The notes under the pieces are model-generated. The model was not told where the DNA came from. It saw nothing but the letters and a program-made list of their open reading frames with translations, and did not search any database. DNA of 39,514 nucleotides. Source: Mariprofundaceae bacterium. GTDB lineage: Bacteria; Pseudomonadota; Zetaproteobacteria; Mariprofundales; Mariprofundaceae. The stretch covers positions 1 to 39,514 of the forward strand of contig JALWPO010000329.1 in the NCBI GenBank assembly GCA_026994965.1, in the 5' to 3' direction. Both the position numbers and the translations under genes were made by a program. Positions 25,574 to 35,357 of the stretch are shown in pieces (the first letter of the stretch is position 1; every line of letters starts with the position of its first letter).

Positions 25574-25789
25574 GCGATGAACAGCGATTTTCTCTAGCTA
25601 TTTCAAATTTATTCAACATGCTCTTTTTGTAGAAAAAAGTTGTGTGTTTGTTTTTTGCTGGCAGTGATATGAAGCATGCTATTGATATGCGTTGATTTTG
25701 CAGGGCAGTAGCGGCATAGTTCGCGCCGCATTTAAGGTGGTGGCTGTACGCACCGCTGTTTTGCTTTTTGTTCTTTTCTATTTTCTCAT

Positions 25790-25873
<84 letters not shown>

Positions 25874-25937
25874 TTTTTAATCACATGATGTGATTTCAAC
25901 ATTGAGATAGACAACTTTCTATGATGGAGATTCATCA

Positions 25938-27269
25938 ATGATTCAAACCAATGTAAAACAATTAAGCGATAATGAGCATCAGGTTCATGTGACGCTACCA
26001 CAATCAGAATACGATAGAGTTTATGCAGAGCAGGCGCATAAGCTATCCACCCAGGTTAAACTGCCAGGGTTTCGTCCAGGCAAAACACCAGCACATGTGA
26101 TTCAAAAGCAATTTGGCGCAAAATTACATGAAGATACAGTGTCTGAATTATTACAAGCCCATTATGTGGGGGCGATTGAATCATCGGGTCTCACGCCTGC
26201 GGTGCAACCTGAATTGAATATGCCAGAAGTTCAACCCAATGGTGAGTTTACATTTACGCTTAATGTAACCACTTGGCCAAAAGTTAAAGTTGCAAAACTT
26301 TCCAAGCTAAAATTTGATGAAGTAAGCGTTAGTGTTGAAAAGTCAGATGTAGATGCTGTAATTGAGCGCTTGCAAAAATCACAAGTCAGTTATGAAATTG
26401 AAGATGGTCGCAAAGCTGAGAATGGTGATCAAGTGACCATTGATTTTGTTGGTTTTGTGGATGATGAAGCTTTTGAAGGTGGCGATGGCGAAAACCATGC
26501 TCTTGTTTTGGGCTCTGGGCAGTTTATTCCAGGCTTTGAAGAGCAATTGGTGGGTAAAAAAGCAGGTGAGCACGTGACTGTAGAAGTTACTTTTCCTGAA
26601 CAGTATCAAGCAGCACATTTGGCAGGAAAGGCGGCGCGTTTTGAAACAGATGTGAAGTCAGTAGCTAAAGCTGTGCCAGCTGAAAACGAAGATGATTTGG
26701 CAAAATTACTTGGTTTTGATGATGCAAAAGCCTTGCGTGATGATGCAGAGAAACGCTTGCAAGGTGAGGCTGAAGAAGCTTCAAAGCAGGCTACACGTGA
26801 TGCTGCATTGGATGCGCTATTAGAGGCTAATCCTATTGAAATGCCAGCAAGATTGGTTGAAGAAGAAATGAAAAATACCATGCAGCGTGTTGCGCAGAAT
26901 ATGAGGCAGCAAGGCATGGATGTGAACAATGAAATGTTTGCTGATGAAGCGTTTAAAAAAGAGGTGCGTGAACGCTCTGTACGCAGTTTGAAATTATCTA
27001 CGTTGATTCAAGCTGTACGAGATATGGCCAAGCTTGAGTTGGATGAAGCAGAAGTTGATGCTGAGTTGGTGCGTATGGCTGAGCAGTATCCTGAAGAGCA
27101 ACGTGAGCAATTTATAACATGGGTGAAATCTCAGAATGAGCAATTGGCAGGTGTTCGTGATCGTTTATTGGAACAAAAATGCATTGAACATATTGTCAGC
27201 GAGGCTAAAACCAAGGTGGTTTCCAAAGCATTATCGGCATGGCAGCAGGAGCAAGATGGTCAGGCGTAA
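25938..27269 (+). CDS. tig: trigger factor (ribosome-associated chaperone, peptidyl-prolyl isomerase)
   Basis: 443 aa ribosome-bound chaperone for nascent chains. The N-terminal ribosome-binding domain holds the signature VKLPGFRPGKTPAHVIQKQFG (about residues 37-57). The FKBP-type PPIase domain follows (DQVTIDFVGFVDDEAFEGG ... GSGQFIPGFEEQLVG, about residues 155-200), then the helical C-terminal arms. The length is normal. ATG 25938 has a GGAG ribosome binding site. It is the first gene of the conserved tig-clpP-clpX-lon series, 58 nt before clpP. Confidence 0.97.
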   Translation: MIQTNVKQLSDNEHQVHVTLPQSEYDRVYAEQAHKLSTQVKLPGFRPGKTPAHVIQKQFGAKLHEDTVSELLQAHYVGAIESSGLTPAVQPELNMPEVQPNGEFTFTLNVTTWPKVKVAKLSKLKFDEVSVSVEKSDVDAVIERLQKSQVSYEIEDGRKAENGDQVTIDFVGFVDDEAFEGGDGENHALVLGSGQFIPGFEEQLVGKKAGEHVTVEVTFPEQYQAAHLAGKAARFETDVKSVAKAVPAENEDDLAKLLGFDDAKALRDDAEKRLQGEAEEASKQATRDAALDALLEANPIEMPARLVEEEMKNTMQRVAQNMRQQGMDVNNEMFADEAFKKEVRERSVRSLKLSTLIQAVRDMAKLELDEAEVDAELVRMAEQYPEEQREQFITWVKSQNEQLAGVRDRLLEQKCIEHIVSEAKTKVVSKALSAWQQEQDGQA

Positions 27270-27327
27270 TTTTTCTGTTTAGGGTTAGACCCATAACAGC
27301 TTGATGTTGTAAGAAAAAGGAGTGGCT

Positions 27328-27927
27328 ATGAATCTGGTTCCAATGGTAGTGGAGCGTACATCACGAGGTGAGCGTTCATACGATATTTTTTCTCGACTTT
27401 TAAAAGAACGCATTGTTTTTCTTAGTGGTCAGGTAGATGATCATATGGCAAACCTGATTACAGCACAGTTGTTATTTTTAGAAGCAGAAGGTCCTGATAA
27501 AGATGTTTATATGTACATCAATAGTCCTGGCGGCTTGGTGACAGCGGGTATGGCGATTTATGATACGATGCAATATATTCGCTGTGATGTATCCACGTTG
27601 TGTGTGGGTCAAGCTGCGAGCATGGGCGCACATTTATTGGCATCGGGCGCCAATGGCAAGCGTTTTGCTTTACCTAACGCACGGATTATGATTCATCAGC
27701 CATTGGGTGGCTTTCAAGGGCAGGCAACAGATATTGAAATTCATGCACGTGAGATTTTAAAGCTGAAAGATCATATGAATGCAATGATGGCAGAGCATAC
27801 AGGCCAGCCATTGGAGAAAGTCGCTGAGGATGTTGAGCGGGATTACTTTTTAAGTGCTCAAGAGGCTTGCGATTATGGCTTGGTGGATAAAGTGTTGGCA
27901 TCGCGTTCGGAAATGGCGAAAGACTAA
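27328..27927 (+). CDS. clpP: ATP-dependent Clp protease proteolytic subunit
   Basis: 199 aa serine peptidase that forms the tetradecameric chamber of ClpXP. The catalytic triad is visible as Ser98 (GQAASMGAH), His123 (MIHQPLGG) and Asp172 (ERDYFLS). ATG 27328 is chosen because AAAAGGAG ends five bases upstream; a GTG two codons earlier overlaps that ribosome binding site. It starts with a short leader ([29 protein letters not shown]) that is probably cleaved autocatalytically. The gene is 45 nt before clpX, its unfoldase partner. Confidence 0.98.
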   Translation: MNLVPMVVERTSRGERSYDIFSRLLKERIVFLSGQVDDHMANLITAQLLFLEAEGPDKDVYMYINSPGGLVTAGMAIYDTMQYIRCDVSTLCVGQAASMGAHLLASGANGKRFALPNARIMIHQPLGGFQGQATDIEIHAREILKLKDHMNAMMAEHTGQPLEKVAEDVERDYFLSAQEACDYGLVDKVLASRSEMAKD

Positions 27928-27972
27928 TCAATCATACTTGGTATGAAATAAAAAAGTCGATGGAGCTTTGGC

Positions 27973-29232
27973 ATGAGTAAACAAAATGATGGTGATGCAA
28001 CGCTATTTTGTTCCTTTTGTGGCAAAAGTCAGCACGATGTAAAAAAACTTATTGCTGGTCCAACTGTATTTATTTGTGATGAGTGTATTGAACTTTGCAA
28101 TGAAATTATGGTGGAAGAGTTATCAGGAACAACTGAGAAAACAGCTTCGGATGCTGGATTATCAGGTCTACCCAAGCCTGCTGAAATTAAATCTTTTTTA
28201 GATGAATATGTGATTGGGCAAGAATCTGCCAAACGTATGCTTTCAGTTGCTGTTTATAATCATTATAAGCGCATTGACCATAATCAAGAAAGCGATGTTG
28301 AAATTGCCAAGAGCAATGTATTACTTTTAGGTCCCACAGGCTGCGGGAAAACGCTTTTAGCGCAAAGCTTAGCACGCATCTTTAATGTTCCCTTTGTGAT
28401 GGCCGATGCCACCACGCTTACCGAAGCGGGCTATGTTGGTGAAGATGTGGAAAATATTGTATTAAAATTATTGCAAGCTGCTGATCATGATGTGGAGCGG
28501 GCACAACGTGGTATTGTCTACATTGATGAAGTGGACAAACTTTCACGCAAGGCAGATTCACCTTCGATTACACGCGATGTTTCAGGTGAAGGTGTACAGC
28601 AAGCTTTGCTTAAATTGATTGAAGGAACTGTTGCTAATGTACCGCCACAAGGTGGTCGAAAAAATCCACAACAAGAGTTTATTCAGGTAGATACCACCAA
28701 TATCCTATTTATTATGGGTGGTGCATTTGCAGGGCTTGAGAAATTGATTGAATCAAGGGGCAAAAGCCGTTCGATTGGTTTTGGTGCAAATGTTGTGGCT
28801 GAAGATGAGCAAAAGATTGGTGAGTTGCTTAAACAAGTTGAACCCGAAGATTTGATTCAATATGGACTTATTCCTGAGTTGGTTGGGCGTCTACCTGTTA
28901 TCGCAACATTGACGGAGTTGGATAAAGCGGCTTTATTGAAAATTTTGGTGGAGCCTAAGAATGCTTTGGTTAAACAATATCAGGCATTATTAGCTTATGA
29001 TGGTGTGGATGTATCATTCACTGATAATGCGCTCTCTGCCATTGCCGATAAGGCTATTAAGCGCAAAACAGGTGCTCGTGGTCTGCGAGCCATTATGGAA
29101 GCTGTCATGCTTGATGTGATGTATGATATTCCAACCATGGGTAATGTGGAAAAATGCGTGATTAATAGTAAAGTTGTTGAAGGCAAAGCTAAGCCTGTGT
29201 TGGTTTTTCATGCAGATGATGCAGTAGCATAA
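27973..29232 (+). CDS. clpX: ATP-dependent Clp protease ATP-binding subunit ClpX
   Basis: 419 aa AAA+ unfoldase that recognises substrates and feeds them to ClpP. The N-terminal zinc-binding domain has C13, C16, C35 and C38. The Walker A is [15 protein letters not shown], the Walker [11 protein letters not shown], and the arginine-rich sensor-2 block [13 protein letters not shown] lies near the C-terminus. A GGAG ribosome binding site precedes the ATG. A small hairpin (TCATAC-TTG-GTATGA, 27932-27946) stands between clpP and clpX. lon follows after 29 nt. Confidence 0.98.
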   Translation: MSKQNDGDATLFCSFCGKSQHDVKKLIAGPTVFICDECIELCNEIMVEELSGTTEKTASDAGLSGLPKPAEIKSFLDEYVIGQESAKRMLSVAVYNHYKRIDHNQESDVEIAKSNVLLLGPTGCGKTLLAQSLARIFNVPFVMADATTLTEAGYVGEDVENIVLKLLQAADHDVERAQRGIVYIDEVDKLSRKADSPSITRDVSGEGVQQALLKLIEGTVANVPPQGGRKNPQQEFIQVDTTNILFIMGGAFAGLEKLIESRGKSRSIGFGANVVAEDEQKIGELLKQVEPEDLIQYGLIPELVGRLPVIATLTELDKAALLKILVEPKNALVKQYQALLAYDGVDVSFTDNALSAIADKAIKRKTGARGLRAIMEAVMLDVMYDIPTMGNVEKCVINSKVVEGKAKPVLVFHADDAVA

Positions 29233-29261
29233 TTGATGTATAAGCAATAAGGAGATGGATT

Positions 29262-31697
29262 TTGGCTGAATGGGAAAATAATGAAGAGAGTAAAGATGAA
29301 GTAGGTCAAGAAGGGCTTTTGCCTGTATTGCCACTACGCGATATTGTTGTTTTTCCTCATATGATTGTACCTTTGTTTGTAGGGCGTGAGAAAAGTGTCA
29401 AAGCTTTGGATGAAGTGATGCAATCGGGCAAGAGAATTATTCTATTGGCACAAAAAGATGCTGATAAAGATGACCCCACGCCAGAAGAGATGTATGAAGT
29501 TGGGACATTAGGCAATATTTTACAAATGCTTAAATTGCCAGATGGAACAATCAAGGTGTTGGTAGAAGGTGGCGCAAGGGTTCGTGTTGCACAAGTTCGT
29601 GATGAGCAAGGTTTGGTGCGAGCGCAATATCAAATTATGCCTGAAGCAGATGATGATTTAAGAGAGCGTGAGGCTGTTGCCAAAACGGTTGAGCAGCAAT
29701 TTGAGTCTTACGTAAAATTAAATAAGAAAACACCCCCAGAGGTATTGGTTTCTGTAGCGGCTGTAGAAGAAGTGGATAAATTGGCAGATACCATTGCTTC
29801 ACACTTAAGTTTGAAGCTTGAAGAGAAGCAAGCTCTGTTGGAAATGTCCAGTGTAATTGAGCGTTTGGAACGTTTGTATGCACATATGGAAGCGGAAATG
29901 GAAATCTTGCAAGTGGATAAACGTATTCGCTCACGTGTCAAACGCCAAATGGAAAAATCACAGCGTGAGTATTATTTATCTGAACAAATGAAAGCCATTC
30001 AGAAAGAATTGGGTGAAGGTGACGCGCAAGATGATATGGATATTTTGGCAGATAAAATTGCCAATGGCGGGTTAAGTAAAGAGGCAAAGGAAAAGGCAAG
30101 TACTGAATTAAAAAGACTTAAAATGATGCCGCCTATGAGCTCTGAAGCCACTGTGGTACGCAATTATCTGGATTGGATTTTAGATTTGCCGTGGAAAAAA
30201 CGCACACGTGTTCGTCGTGATTTGAGTGTGGCTGAAGCTGTGCTGAATGAAGATCACTTTGGTTTGGAAAAAGTTAAAGAACGTATTTTAGAGCATTTGG
30301 CTGTATTGCAGTTGGTGCGCAAAATGAAAGGGCCTATTTTGTGTTTGGTTGGCCCTCCAGGTGTAGGGAAAACTTCATTGGGCCGCTCTATTGCAAGAGC
30401 GACAAGTAGAAAGTTTGTACGCATGAGCTTGGGCGGCATGCGCGATGAAGCTGAGATTCGTGGGCATCGCCGTACTTATATTGGCTCTATGCCAGGTAAA
30501 GTTGTGCAATCGATGAAGAAAGCAGGTGTAAAAAATCCTTTGATTTTATTGGATGAAATTGACAAGTTGGGTGCTGATTTTAGAGGCGATCCCTCATCGG
30601 CACTGCTGGAGGTTTTAGATCCTGAGCAAAACAACACCTTTAATGATCATTACTTGGAAGTAGATTATGATTTATCTGAAGTGATGTTTATTACCACAGC
30701 CAACAGCTTGAATATTCCTGGCCCACTTTTGGATCGTATGGAAGTGATACGTTTGGCTGGTTACACCGAAGCTGAAAAGGTGGCGATTGCCAAGCGTTAT
30801 TTGCTCCCTAAGCAGCTTAAGAATCATGGGTTAAAAGTTGGTGATGGATTTAATATTGATGATTCGGCGATATTGGATGTGATTCGTTACTACACGCGTG
30901 AAGCAGGTGTGCGTGGGTTAGACCGTACATTGGCAAAATTATGCCGCAAAATGGCACGCAAATGGGTGCAGGATAAGCCTCAAAAGTCATTGCATGTCAG
31001 CTCAGATGATTTGGAAACATATTTGGGCGTTCGGCCATATCGCTTTGGTATTGCGGAAGAAGAAAATCAAGTTGGTGTTGTCACTGGGCTTGCTTGGACA
31101 GAGGTAGGTGGCGAGCTGTTACAAATTGAAACAGCTCTGATGCCTGGTAAAGGTAAACTTACAGTGACAGGGCAATTGGGTGATGTGATGCAGGAATCGA
31201 TTCAAGCTGCATTCACTTATGTGCGCTCACGTGCGGCGAGTTTGGGGTTAAAATCGGATTTTCATAGGAAGGTGGACATCCATGTTCACGTACCAGAAGG
31301 TGCTATTCCCAAAGATGGACCATCTGCTGGTTTGGCCATGGCAACCTCCATTACATCTGCATTAACAGGTATTGCTGTGAAAAAAGAAGTATGTATGACT
31401 GGCGAAATTACATTGCGTGGTAAGGCACTTCCTATTGGCGGACTTAAAGAAAAGTTATTAGCGGCTCATCGAGGTGGATTGACGGAAGTTATTATTCCAG
31501 AAGAGAATTCTAAGGACTTAAAGGACATTCCAGACAATATTTTAGAGGGCTTAAAGGTGCATACTGTTTCATATATGGATGAAGTTTTGAGTCATGCCTT
31601 GACGCATGTTCCTGCGGGTATAAGTATGCCTGCTGATTTTGTTCAAGATTCTTTGATTGATATTTATTTGGATAAAACATCCGCACCAACGCATTAA
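29262..31697 (+). CDS. lon: ATP-dependent protease La (Lon)
   Basis: 811 aa homo-oligomeric AAA+ protease that degrades misfolded and regulatory proteins in the cytoplasm. The N-terminal LON domain begins [24 protein letters not shown]. The Walker [10 protein letters not shown] has its lysine at residue 370, and the Walker B is [10 protein letters not shown]. The serine-lysine catalytic dyad is Ser688 ([12 protein letters not shown]) and Lys731 ([14 protein letters not shown]), with the same spacing as in E. coli Lon. The start is a TTG at 29262 supported by AAGGAG seven bases upstream. A separate promoter for the next gene follows. Confidence 0.98.
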   Translation: MAEWENNEESKDEVGQEGLLPVLPLRDIVVFPHMIVPLFVGREKSVKALDEVMQSGKRIILLAQKDADKDDPTPEEMYEVGTLGNILQMLKLPDGTIKVLVEGGARVRVAQVRDEQGLVRAQYQIMPEADDDLREREAVAKTVEQQFESYVKLNKKTPPEVLVSVAAVEEVDKLADTIASHLSLKLEEKQALLEMSSVIERLERLYAHMEAEMEILQVDKRIRSRVKRQMEKSQREYYLSEQMKAIQKELGEGDAQDDMDILADKIANGGLSKEAKEKASTELKRLKMMPPMSSEATVVRNYLDWILDLPWKKRTRVRRDLSVAEAVLNEDHFGLEKVKERILEHLAVLQLVRKMKGPILCLVGPPGVGKTSLGRSIARATSRKFVRMSLGGMRDEAEIRGHRRTYIGSMPGKVVQSMKKAGVKNPLILLDEIDKLGADFRGDPSSALLEVLDPEQNNTFNDHYLEVDYDLSEVMFITTANSLNIPGPLLDRMEVIRLAGYTEAEKVAIAKRYLLPKQLKNHGLKVGDGFNIDDSAILDVIRYYTREAGVRGLDRTLAKLCRKMARKWVQDKPQKSLHVSSDDLETYLGVRPYRFGIAEEENQVGVVTGLAWTEVGGELLQIETALMPGKGKLTVTGQLGDVMQESIQAAFTYVRSRAASLGLKSDFHRKVDIHVHVPEGAIPKDGPSAGLAMATSITSALTGIAVKKEVCMTGEITLRGKALPIGGLKEKLLAAHRGGLTEVIIPEENSKDLKDIPDNILEGLKVHTVSYMDEVLSHALTHVPAGISMPADFVQDSLIDIYLDKTSAPTH

Positions 31698-31722
31698 TAT
31701 TGTTTGGTGTAATAAAAACACA

Positions 31723-31753
31723 TTGACAGAGGATAGGGTGTTCGAACTATAGT
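31723..31753 (+). promoter_or_regulatory. sigma70-like promoter of the HU gene
   Basis: TTGACA (31723-31728) is a perfect -35 box. TATAGT (31748-31753) fits a -10 box with a 19-nt spacer; ACTATA at 31746 would give 17 nt. It lies in the 90-nt gap between lon and the HU gene, giving a 5' leader of about 30 nt. Confidence 0.65.
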
Positions 31754-31787
31754 ACGCCTGTTACAATTACCATTGGGAGGAATAAAA

Positions 31788-32060
31788 ATGAATAAAGCAG
31801 ATTTAATTAACCACGTAGCAGCAAGTGCTGACCTTAGTAAGGCAGCAGCTGGAGCAGCAGTTGAAGCTGTATTGAGTGGTGTTACTGGCGCACTAAAAAG
31901 TGGCGACAGTGTAAGTCTAGTAGGTTTTGGTACATTCTCAGTTGCTGAGCGTGCTGCACGTACAGCGCGTAATCCACGCACTGGTGAAGCGATTCAGGTG
32001 GGTCCTTCAAAAGCGCCTAAATTCAAAGCAGGTAAAGCTTTAAAAGACGCTGTAAAATAA
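31788..32060 (+). CDS. hup: HU family DNA-binding protein
   Basis: 90 aa nucleoid-associated histone-like protein that bends and compacts DNA as a dimer. [29 protein letters not shown] is the helical N-terminus, and [26 protein letters not shown] contains the GFGTF strand turn and the DNA-intercalating RNPRTG arm. ATG 31788 follows a GGGAGG ribosome binding site; an open frame from 31773 would add five residues across that site. HU after lon is a classical proteobacterial arrangement. It has its own promoter and is followed by tRNA-Val. Confidence 0.97.
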   Translation: MNKADLINHVAASADLSKAAAGAAVEAVLSGVTGALKSGDSVSLVGFGTFSVAERAARTARNPRTGEAIQVGPSKAPKFKAGKALKDAVK

Positions 32061-32070
32061 ACTTGCAACC

Positions 32071-32096
32071 CGGCGAAGAGACGTTAATCTTCGCCG
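32071..32096. other. hairpin between HU gene and tRNA-Val
   Basis: CGGCGAAGA (32071-32079) pairs perfectly with TCTTCGCCG (32088-32096) across an 8-base loop, ten bases after the HU stop. A second small hairpin, GGGG-TTCG-CCCC (32106-32117), follows. Neither is followed by a T-run, so read-through into the tRNAs is possible and these may be processing or stability elements. Confidence 0.45.
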
Positions 32097-32124
32097 CGCT
32101 GAAGAGGGGTTCGCCCCAATTCGG

Positions 32125-32200
32125 GGGCGCTTAGCTCAGTTGGTAGAGCACCGCCCTTACAAGGCGGTGGCCGCAGGTTCGAGTCCTGCAGCGCCCACCA
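32125..32200 (+). tRNA. tRNA-Val(TAC)
   Basis: 76-nt tRNA with the acceptor stem GGGCGCT/AGCGCCC, discriminator A and encoded CCA. The D-arm is TAGCTCAGTTGGTAGAGCA. The anticodon loop CTTACAA on a CCGCC/GGCGG stem gives TAC (valine), and the T-arm is GCAGGTTCGAGTCCTGC. It lies 77 nt before tRNA-Asp. Confidence 0.98.
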
Positions 32201-32277
32201 TTCCTTAATTAATAATTAGGAAGTTTTTTTTGAATCAATGCATTCTATTGGTTGAAGGAATGTTTTTTGTTCAAAAT

Positions 32278-32354
32278 GGAGCGGTAGTTCAGTTGGTTAG
32301 AATGCCGGCCTGTCACGCCGGAGGTCGCGAGTTCGAGTCTCGTTCGCTCCGCCA
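32278..32354 (+). tRNA. tRNA-Asp(GTC)
   Basis: 77-nt tRNA with the acceptor stem GGAGCGG/TCGCTCC (one wobble), discriminator G and encoded CCA. The anticodon loop CTGTCAC on a CCGGC/GCCGG stem gives GTC (aspartate). It is followed within seven bases by a strong intrinsic terminator. Confidence 0.98.
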
Positions 32355-32360
32355 CATTAA

Positions 32361-32396
32361 AAGGCTGCATACTCTTTTGGGTATGCAGCCTTTTTT
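32361..32396 (+). terminator. intrinsic terminator after tRNA-Asp
   Basis: AAGGCTGCATAC (32361-32372) pairs perfectly with GTATGCAGCCTT (32381-32392) across an 8-base loop, and the 3' side runs into TTTTTT. This is a textbook Rho-independent terminator ending the HU-tRNA transcript before fbp. Confidence 0.92.
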
Positions 32397-32462
32397 GTAC
32401 CTGTTTTTTGTATGTATTTTTGCTAGAGTGCGTTTTTTAAAAAAATGTGGAAGGGAGTTTAT

Positions 32463-33410
32463 ATGCCACTGACATTAAATAATATTGCGACGCAGGGTAA
32501 GCATGGTTCTGCGATGATGCCGATTATTCAAGGTGTTGGTCGTGCAGCGATTGAAATTTCGGCTGTTTTGCGTGGAGCTGTATTTCGTGGTGCATTGGGT
32601 CAAGCTGGTGGGGAGAATGTGCAAGGTGAGCAACAACAACTTTTGGATGTGCTTTCCGATGAGATATTCTTGGATGAAATGCGTTCGACAGGTTTTGTTT
32701 GTGCTGTAGGCTCAGAAGAGCAGGAAGAATTGCTGGTCATTGATGAGTATAGTCATGCAGATTATTTGGTTTTGGTTGATCCCTTGGATGGTTCTTCAAA
32801 TTTGGATGTTGATGGTCCAGTAGGTACAATTTTCTCTATTGTGAAACGTAAAACAGCTAATACCGAACGCCCTCATGTATCGGATACTTTGCAATCTGGT
32901 CGTGAAGTGATTGCGGCAGGCTACGTTTTGTATGGCCCTTCTACGATGCTAGTGTGTTCTGTTGGTGAAGGTGTGGATGGATATACCTTTAATCCTGCAA
33001 CAGCACGTTTTGAATTAAGCCATGGAGATATGCGTATTCCTGCATCGGGTGGCTATTATTCAGTGAATGAATCCAATGCTGATCAATGGTTGGATGGTAT
33101 GGGCGCCAAACTTGAACATCTAAAATCTGAGACAGGTTTGGGTATGCGCTATGTGGGGGCAATGGTTGCTGATATGCACAGAACGATTTTGAAAGGTGGT
33201 GTATTCTTATATCCTGCAGATAGCAAAAACAAAACAGGTAAATTGCGTTTATTGTACGAAGCTATTCCTATGGGTTTTATTATGGAACAGGCTGGTGGGA
33301 AGGCTATGAGTTCAGGTATTGAAGTTTTGGATATTCAGCCAGAAGCCCTGCATCAACGTGTACCTGTATATTTGGGAGCAGGTAAGATTGTAGATACTTT
33401 ATTAGGCTAA
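32463..33410 (+). CDS. fbp: class 1 fructose-1,6-bisphosphatase
   Basis: 315 aa Mg2+-dependent phosphatase converting fructose 1,6-bisphosphate to fructose 6-phosphate in gluconeogenesis and, in autotrophs, the Calvin cycle. The metal-binding motif DPLDGSSN is at residues 106-113. The substrate-site blocks GAMVADMHRTILKGGVFLYP and GKLRLLYEAIPMGFIMEQAGGKA are typical of class 1. ATG 32463 is preceded by AAGGGAG; an ATG at 32445 is upstream of that ribosome binding site. The gene stands alone after the tRNA terminator and is followed after 11 nt by the UDG-like gene. Confidence 0.97.
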   Translation: MPLTLNNIATQGKHGSAMMPIIQGVGRAAIEISAVLRGAVFRGALGQAGGENVQGEQQQLLDVLSDEIFLDEMRSTGFVCAVGSEEQEELLVIDEYSHADYLVLVDPLDGSSNLDVDGPVGTIFSIVKRKTANTERPHVSDTLQSGREVIAAGYVLYGPSTMLVCSVGEGVDGYTFNPATARFELSHGDMRIPASGGYYSVNESNADQWLDGMGAKLEHLKSETGLGMRYVGAMVADMHRTILKGGVFLYPADSKNKTGKLRLLYEAIPMGFIMEQAGGKAMSSGIEVLDIQPEALHQRVPVYLGAGKIVDTLLG

Positions 33411-33421
33411 GTGTTTTAGCA

Positions 33422-34075
33422 TTGTTGGATAAGGTTTTTTATTTAAGGGAAATTGGTGTAGTTACACCAGTTTCCCTTGTCCGTTCTAGGGCAGAGCACA
33501 TATCAGAAGCTCAGGCGTCTGCTTCACAAATAAATAATTTAAATGAAATGGCTGAGCAGGTGATGCAATGTCAGCAGTGTAACTTAGCATCTACGCGCCA
33601 ACACGTGCGATTCGGGTATGGCAATGAGCATGCTGAGTTGCTATTGGTCAGTAGTCCACCCAATGCGGAAGAAGATAAGCAAGATGAGTCTTATGTTGGG
33701 GAAACAGGGCAATTGTTTGATGCTATGTTGATGAGTATAGGGATGAATCGAGAATTGATTTACAATCTTCATATTGTGCAGTGCGCACCACCGCATCATA
33801 GAGACCCTAAGCCTGAGGAATTGCATGCTTGCCGTATATGGTTGGATAAACAAATTGATTGTGTAAAGCCAAAGGTGATGGTTGTGGTTGGTCGAATTGC
33901 AGCGCAAGCATTGTTAGAAAGTGATGATGGCTTGGATGCGCTTCGTCAGAAATGGCATCATTATCGTAGTATGCCCGTGCTTGTTTTACTGCACCCTGCC
34001 TATTTACTACGTTCACCCAAGCAAAAACAAAAAGCTTGGGATGATTTACTTTTATTGCAACAAAAACTGCATTAG
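33422..34075 (+). CDS. family 4-like uracil-DNA glycosylase with altered motif A
   Basis: 217 aa member of the iron-sulfur uracil-DNA glycosylase (UDG family 4/SPO1-related) group. Four cysteines for a 4Fe-4S cluster are visible: C50, C53, C121 and C137. SYVGETGQLFDAMLMSIGM, CAPPHHRDPKPEELHAC and HPAYLLR (191-197) are family blocks. The first catalytic motif, normally GEAPG or similar, reads SSPPN (77-81), so the catalytic acidic residue is missing. The start is uncertain: TTG at 33422 or 33425, with no good ribosome binding site, but the N-terminal FYLREIGV matches the family start. It may be an inactive or changed-specificity glycosylase. Confidence 0.85.
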   Translation: MLDKVFYLREIGVVTPVSLVRSRAEHISEAQASASQINNLNEMAEQVMQCQQCNLASTRQHVRFGYGNEHAELLLVSSPPNAEEDKQDESYVGETGQLFDAMLMSIGMNRELIYNLHIVQCAPPHHRDPKPEELHACRIWLDKQIDCVKPKVMVVVGRIAAQALLESDDGLDALRQKWHHYRSMPVLVLLHPAYLLRSPKQKQKAWDDLLLLQQKLH

Positions 34076-34085
34076 TATCCGTTAC

Positions 34086-35345
34086 TCATGTGTTTCTAAT
34101 AATGCGAACGCGTTCAATGCGGTTTTTCTCAAGGCTTAATATTTCCAGTTGAAGATTACTTATGGGTAGACATAGCGTGCTTTCAGGCTGATCACCGAGT
34201 GTTTCGACAATAAGTCCACCGACTGTGGTTGCGCCATCTTCTGGTAATTCCGCGTCCAATAACTGATTGATATCATGGATATTAGCTGTAGCTGTGACCA
34301 CCCATGAACCATCGGGTTGTTCCCAAACTTCAGATGAAGATGGAATATCGGATTCATCTGTGATATCGCCAACGATTTCTTCAATAATATCTTCCAACGT
34401 AATTAAACCTTCAATATCACCAAATTCATCCACAACAACAGCCATGTGTTGATGTTTGCTTTGAAAGTCAAAGAGTTGATTCAATGCGTTTCGGTTATTG
34501 GGTACATAAAGGGGGTTTTGCCAAATCAGAGCATGTGCCAAAGGGAGATTAGAGTCGCTAAGCTTGATGAGTTCGCGCAGATGAATAATGCCAAGAAGGT
34601 TATCGCTATGAGATAAAAATACAGGGTAGCGAGAATGAGGCTGTTCCAAGGCAATTTTTTTACAATCACTCACGCTGTGGCTGGCGTCTAACATAACCAT
34701 ATCTTTTCGTGGAATCATCAGTTGTTTTACAGGAATTTCATGTAAACTCAAGCTGCTGGCGAGCATTTGTTCCCGCGCATGATCCAACATCCCAGACTCA
34801 GCGCTGATATCAACCATGGCGGCTAACTCTTGATGATTAAAGCCAACCTCTTGCTTTTGGGGAACGCGTAGTAACCGTTTGAGCACATTAACAATACCCA
34901 TAAGCGCTGATATGATGGGGCTAAATACACGAAGAATGAGATGTAAGGGTTTGGATACCTTGCATGCAATTGGCTCGGCATAAGCAACGGCAATAGTCTT
35001 GGGCAGTACTTCGGCAAAAATAACGACGATAATTGTCATGGCAATAGTGGCATAAACAATGCCCGCATCACCAAAAAGCATAATACATATAGCCGCTGTC
35101 AAACTGGATGCAGCAAAATTCACAAAGTTATTGCCCAGTAAGATAGCAGATAAAATACGTTCAGGTGTTTGAAGTAATGATTCTGCACATTGTGCACCAC
35201 GATTGCCTTTTTGACTTAGAATACGAAGGCGTACGCGGCGTGCTCGTGTAAGTGCTGTCTCAGAGCTGGAGAAAAAGGCCGAGAGTAGCAATAGAAGAAG
35301 CAAAATAATACTGGCTATAGGAAGCGATATGCCCAACTCAATCAT
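34086..35345 (-). CDS. HlyC/CorC (CNNM/CorB) family CBS-domain membrane protein
   Basis: 419 aa protein. The N-terminal DUF21/CNNM transmembrane domain has FFSSSETALTRARRVRLRIL and LLGNNFVNFAASSL, the membrane signatures. A CBS-domain pair (about residues 200-325) follows, with VKQLMIPRKDMVMLD and VDEFGDIEGLITLEDIIEEIVGDI, then a C-terminal CorC_HlyC domain (GSWVVTATANIHDINQLL ... TVGGLIVETLGDQP). Relatives are linked to Mg2+ and Co2+ efflux. It converges on the UDG-like gene (10 nt apart) and is 12 nt downstream of the ypjD-like gene on the same strand. Confidence 0.92.
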   Translation of the reverse strand: MIELGISLPIASIILLLLLLLSAFFSSSETALTRARRVRLRILSQKGNRGAQCAESLLQTPERILSAILLGNNFVNFAASSLTAAICIMLFGDAGIVYATIAMTIIVVIFAEVLPKTIAVAYAEPIACKVSKPLHLILRVFSPIISALMGIVNVLKRLLRVPQKQEVGFNHQELAAMVDISAESGMLDHAREQMLASSLSLHEIPVKQLMIPRKDMVMLDASHSVSDCKKIALEQPHSRYPVFLSHSDNLLGIIHLRELIKLSDSNLPLAHALIWQNPLYVPNNRNALNQLFDFQSKHQHMAVVVDEFGDIEGLITLEDIIEEIVGDITDESDIPSSSEVWEQPDGSWVVTATANIHDINQLLDAELPEDGATTVGGLIVETLGDQPESTLCLPISNLQLEILSLEKNRIERVRIIRNT

Positions 35346-35357
35346 GTTGGTTGTATT

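Noticed and set aside
23842-25789. Direct repeats (att sites) bounding the TcmP/DUF5131 island
   Set aside because: Only a loose similarity (TTGCAG...AGCGG near 23842 and 25696) is visible. There is no exact repeat, no integrase and no duplicated tRNA 3' end.
32230-32472. Plus-strand open frame running through tRNA-Asp and the terminator
   Set aside because: Its VQLVRMPACHAGGREFESR segment is simply the translated tRNA-Asp; it also crosses a strong terminator and the fbp ribosome binding site.
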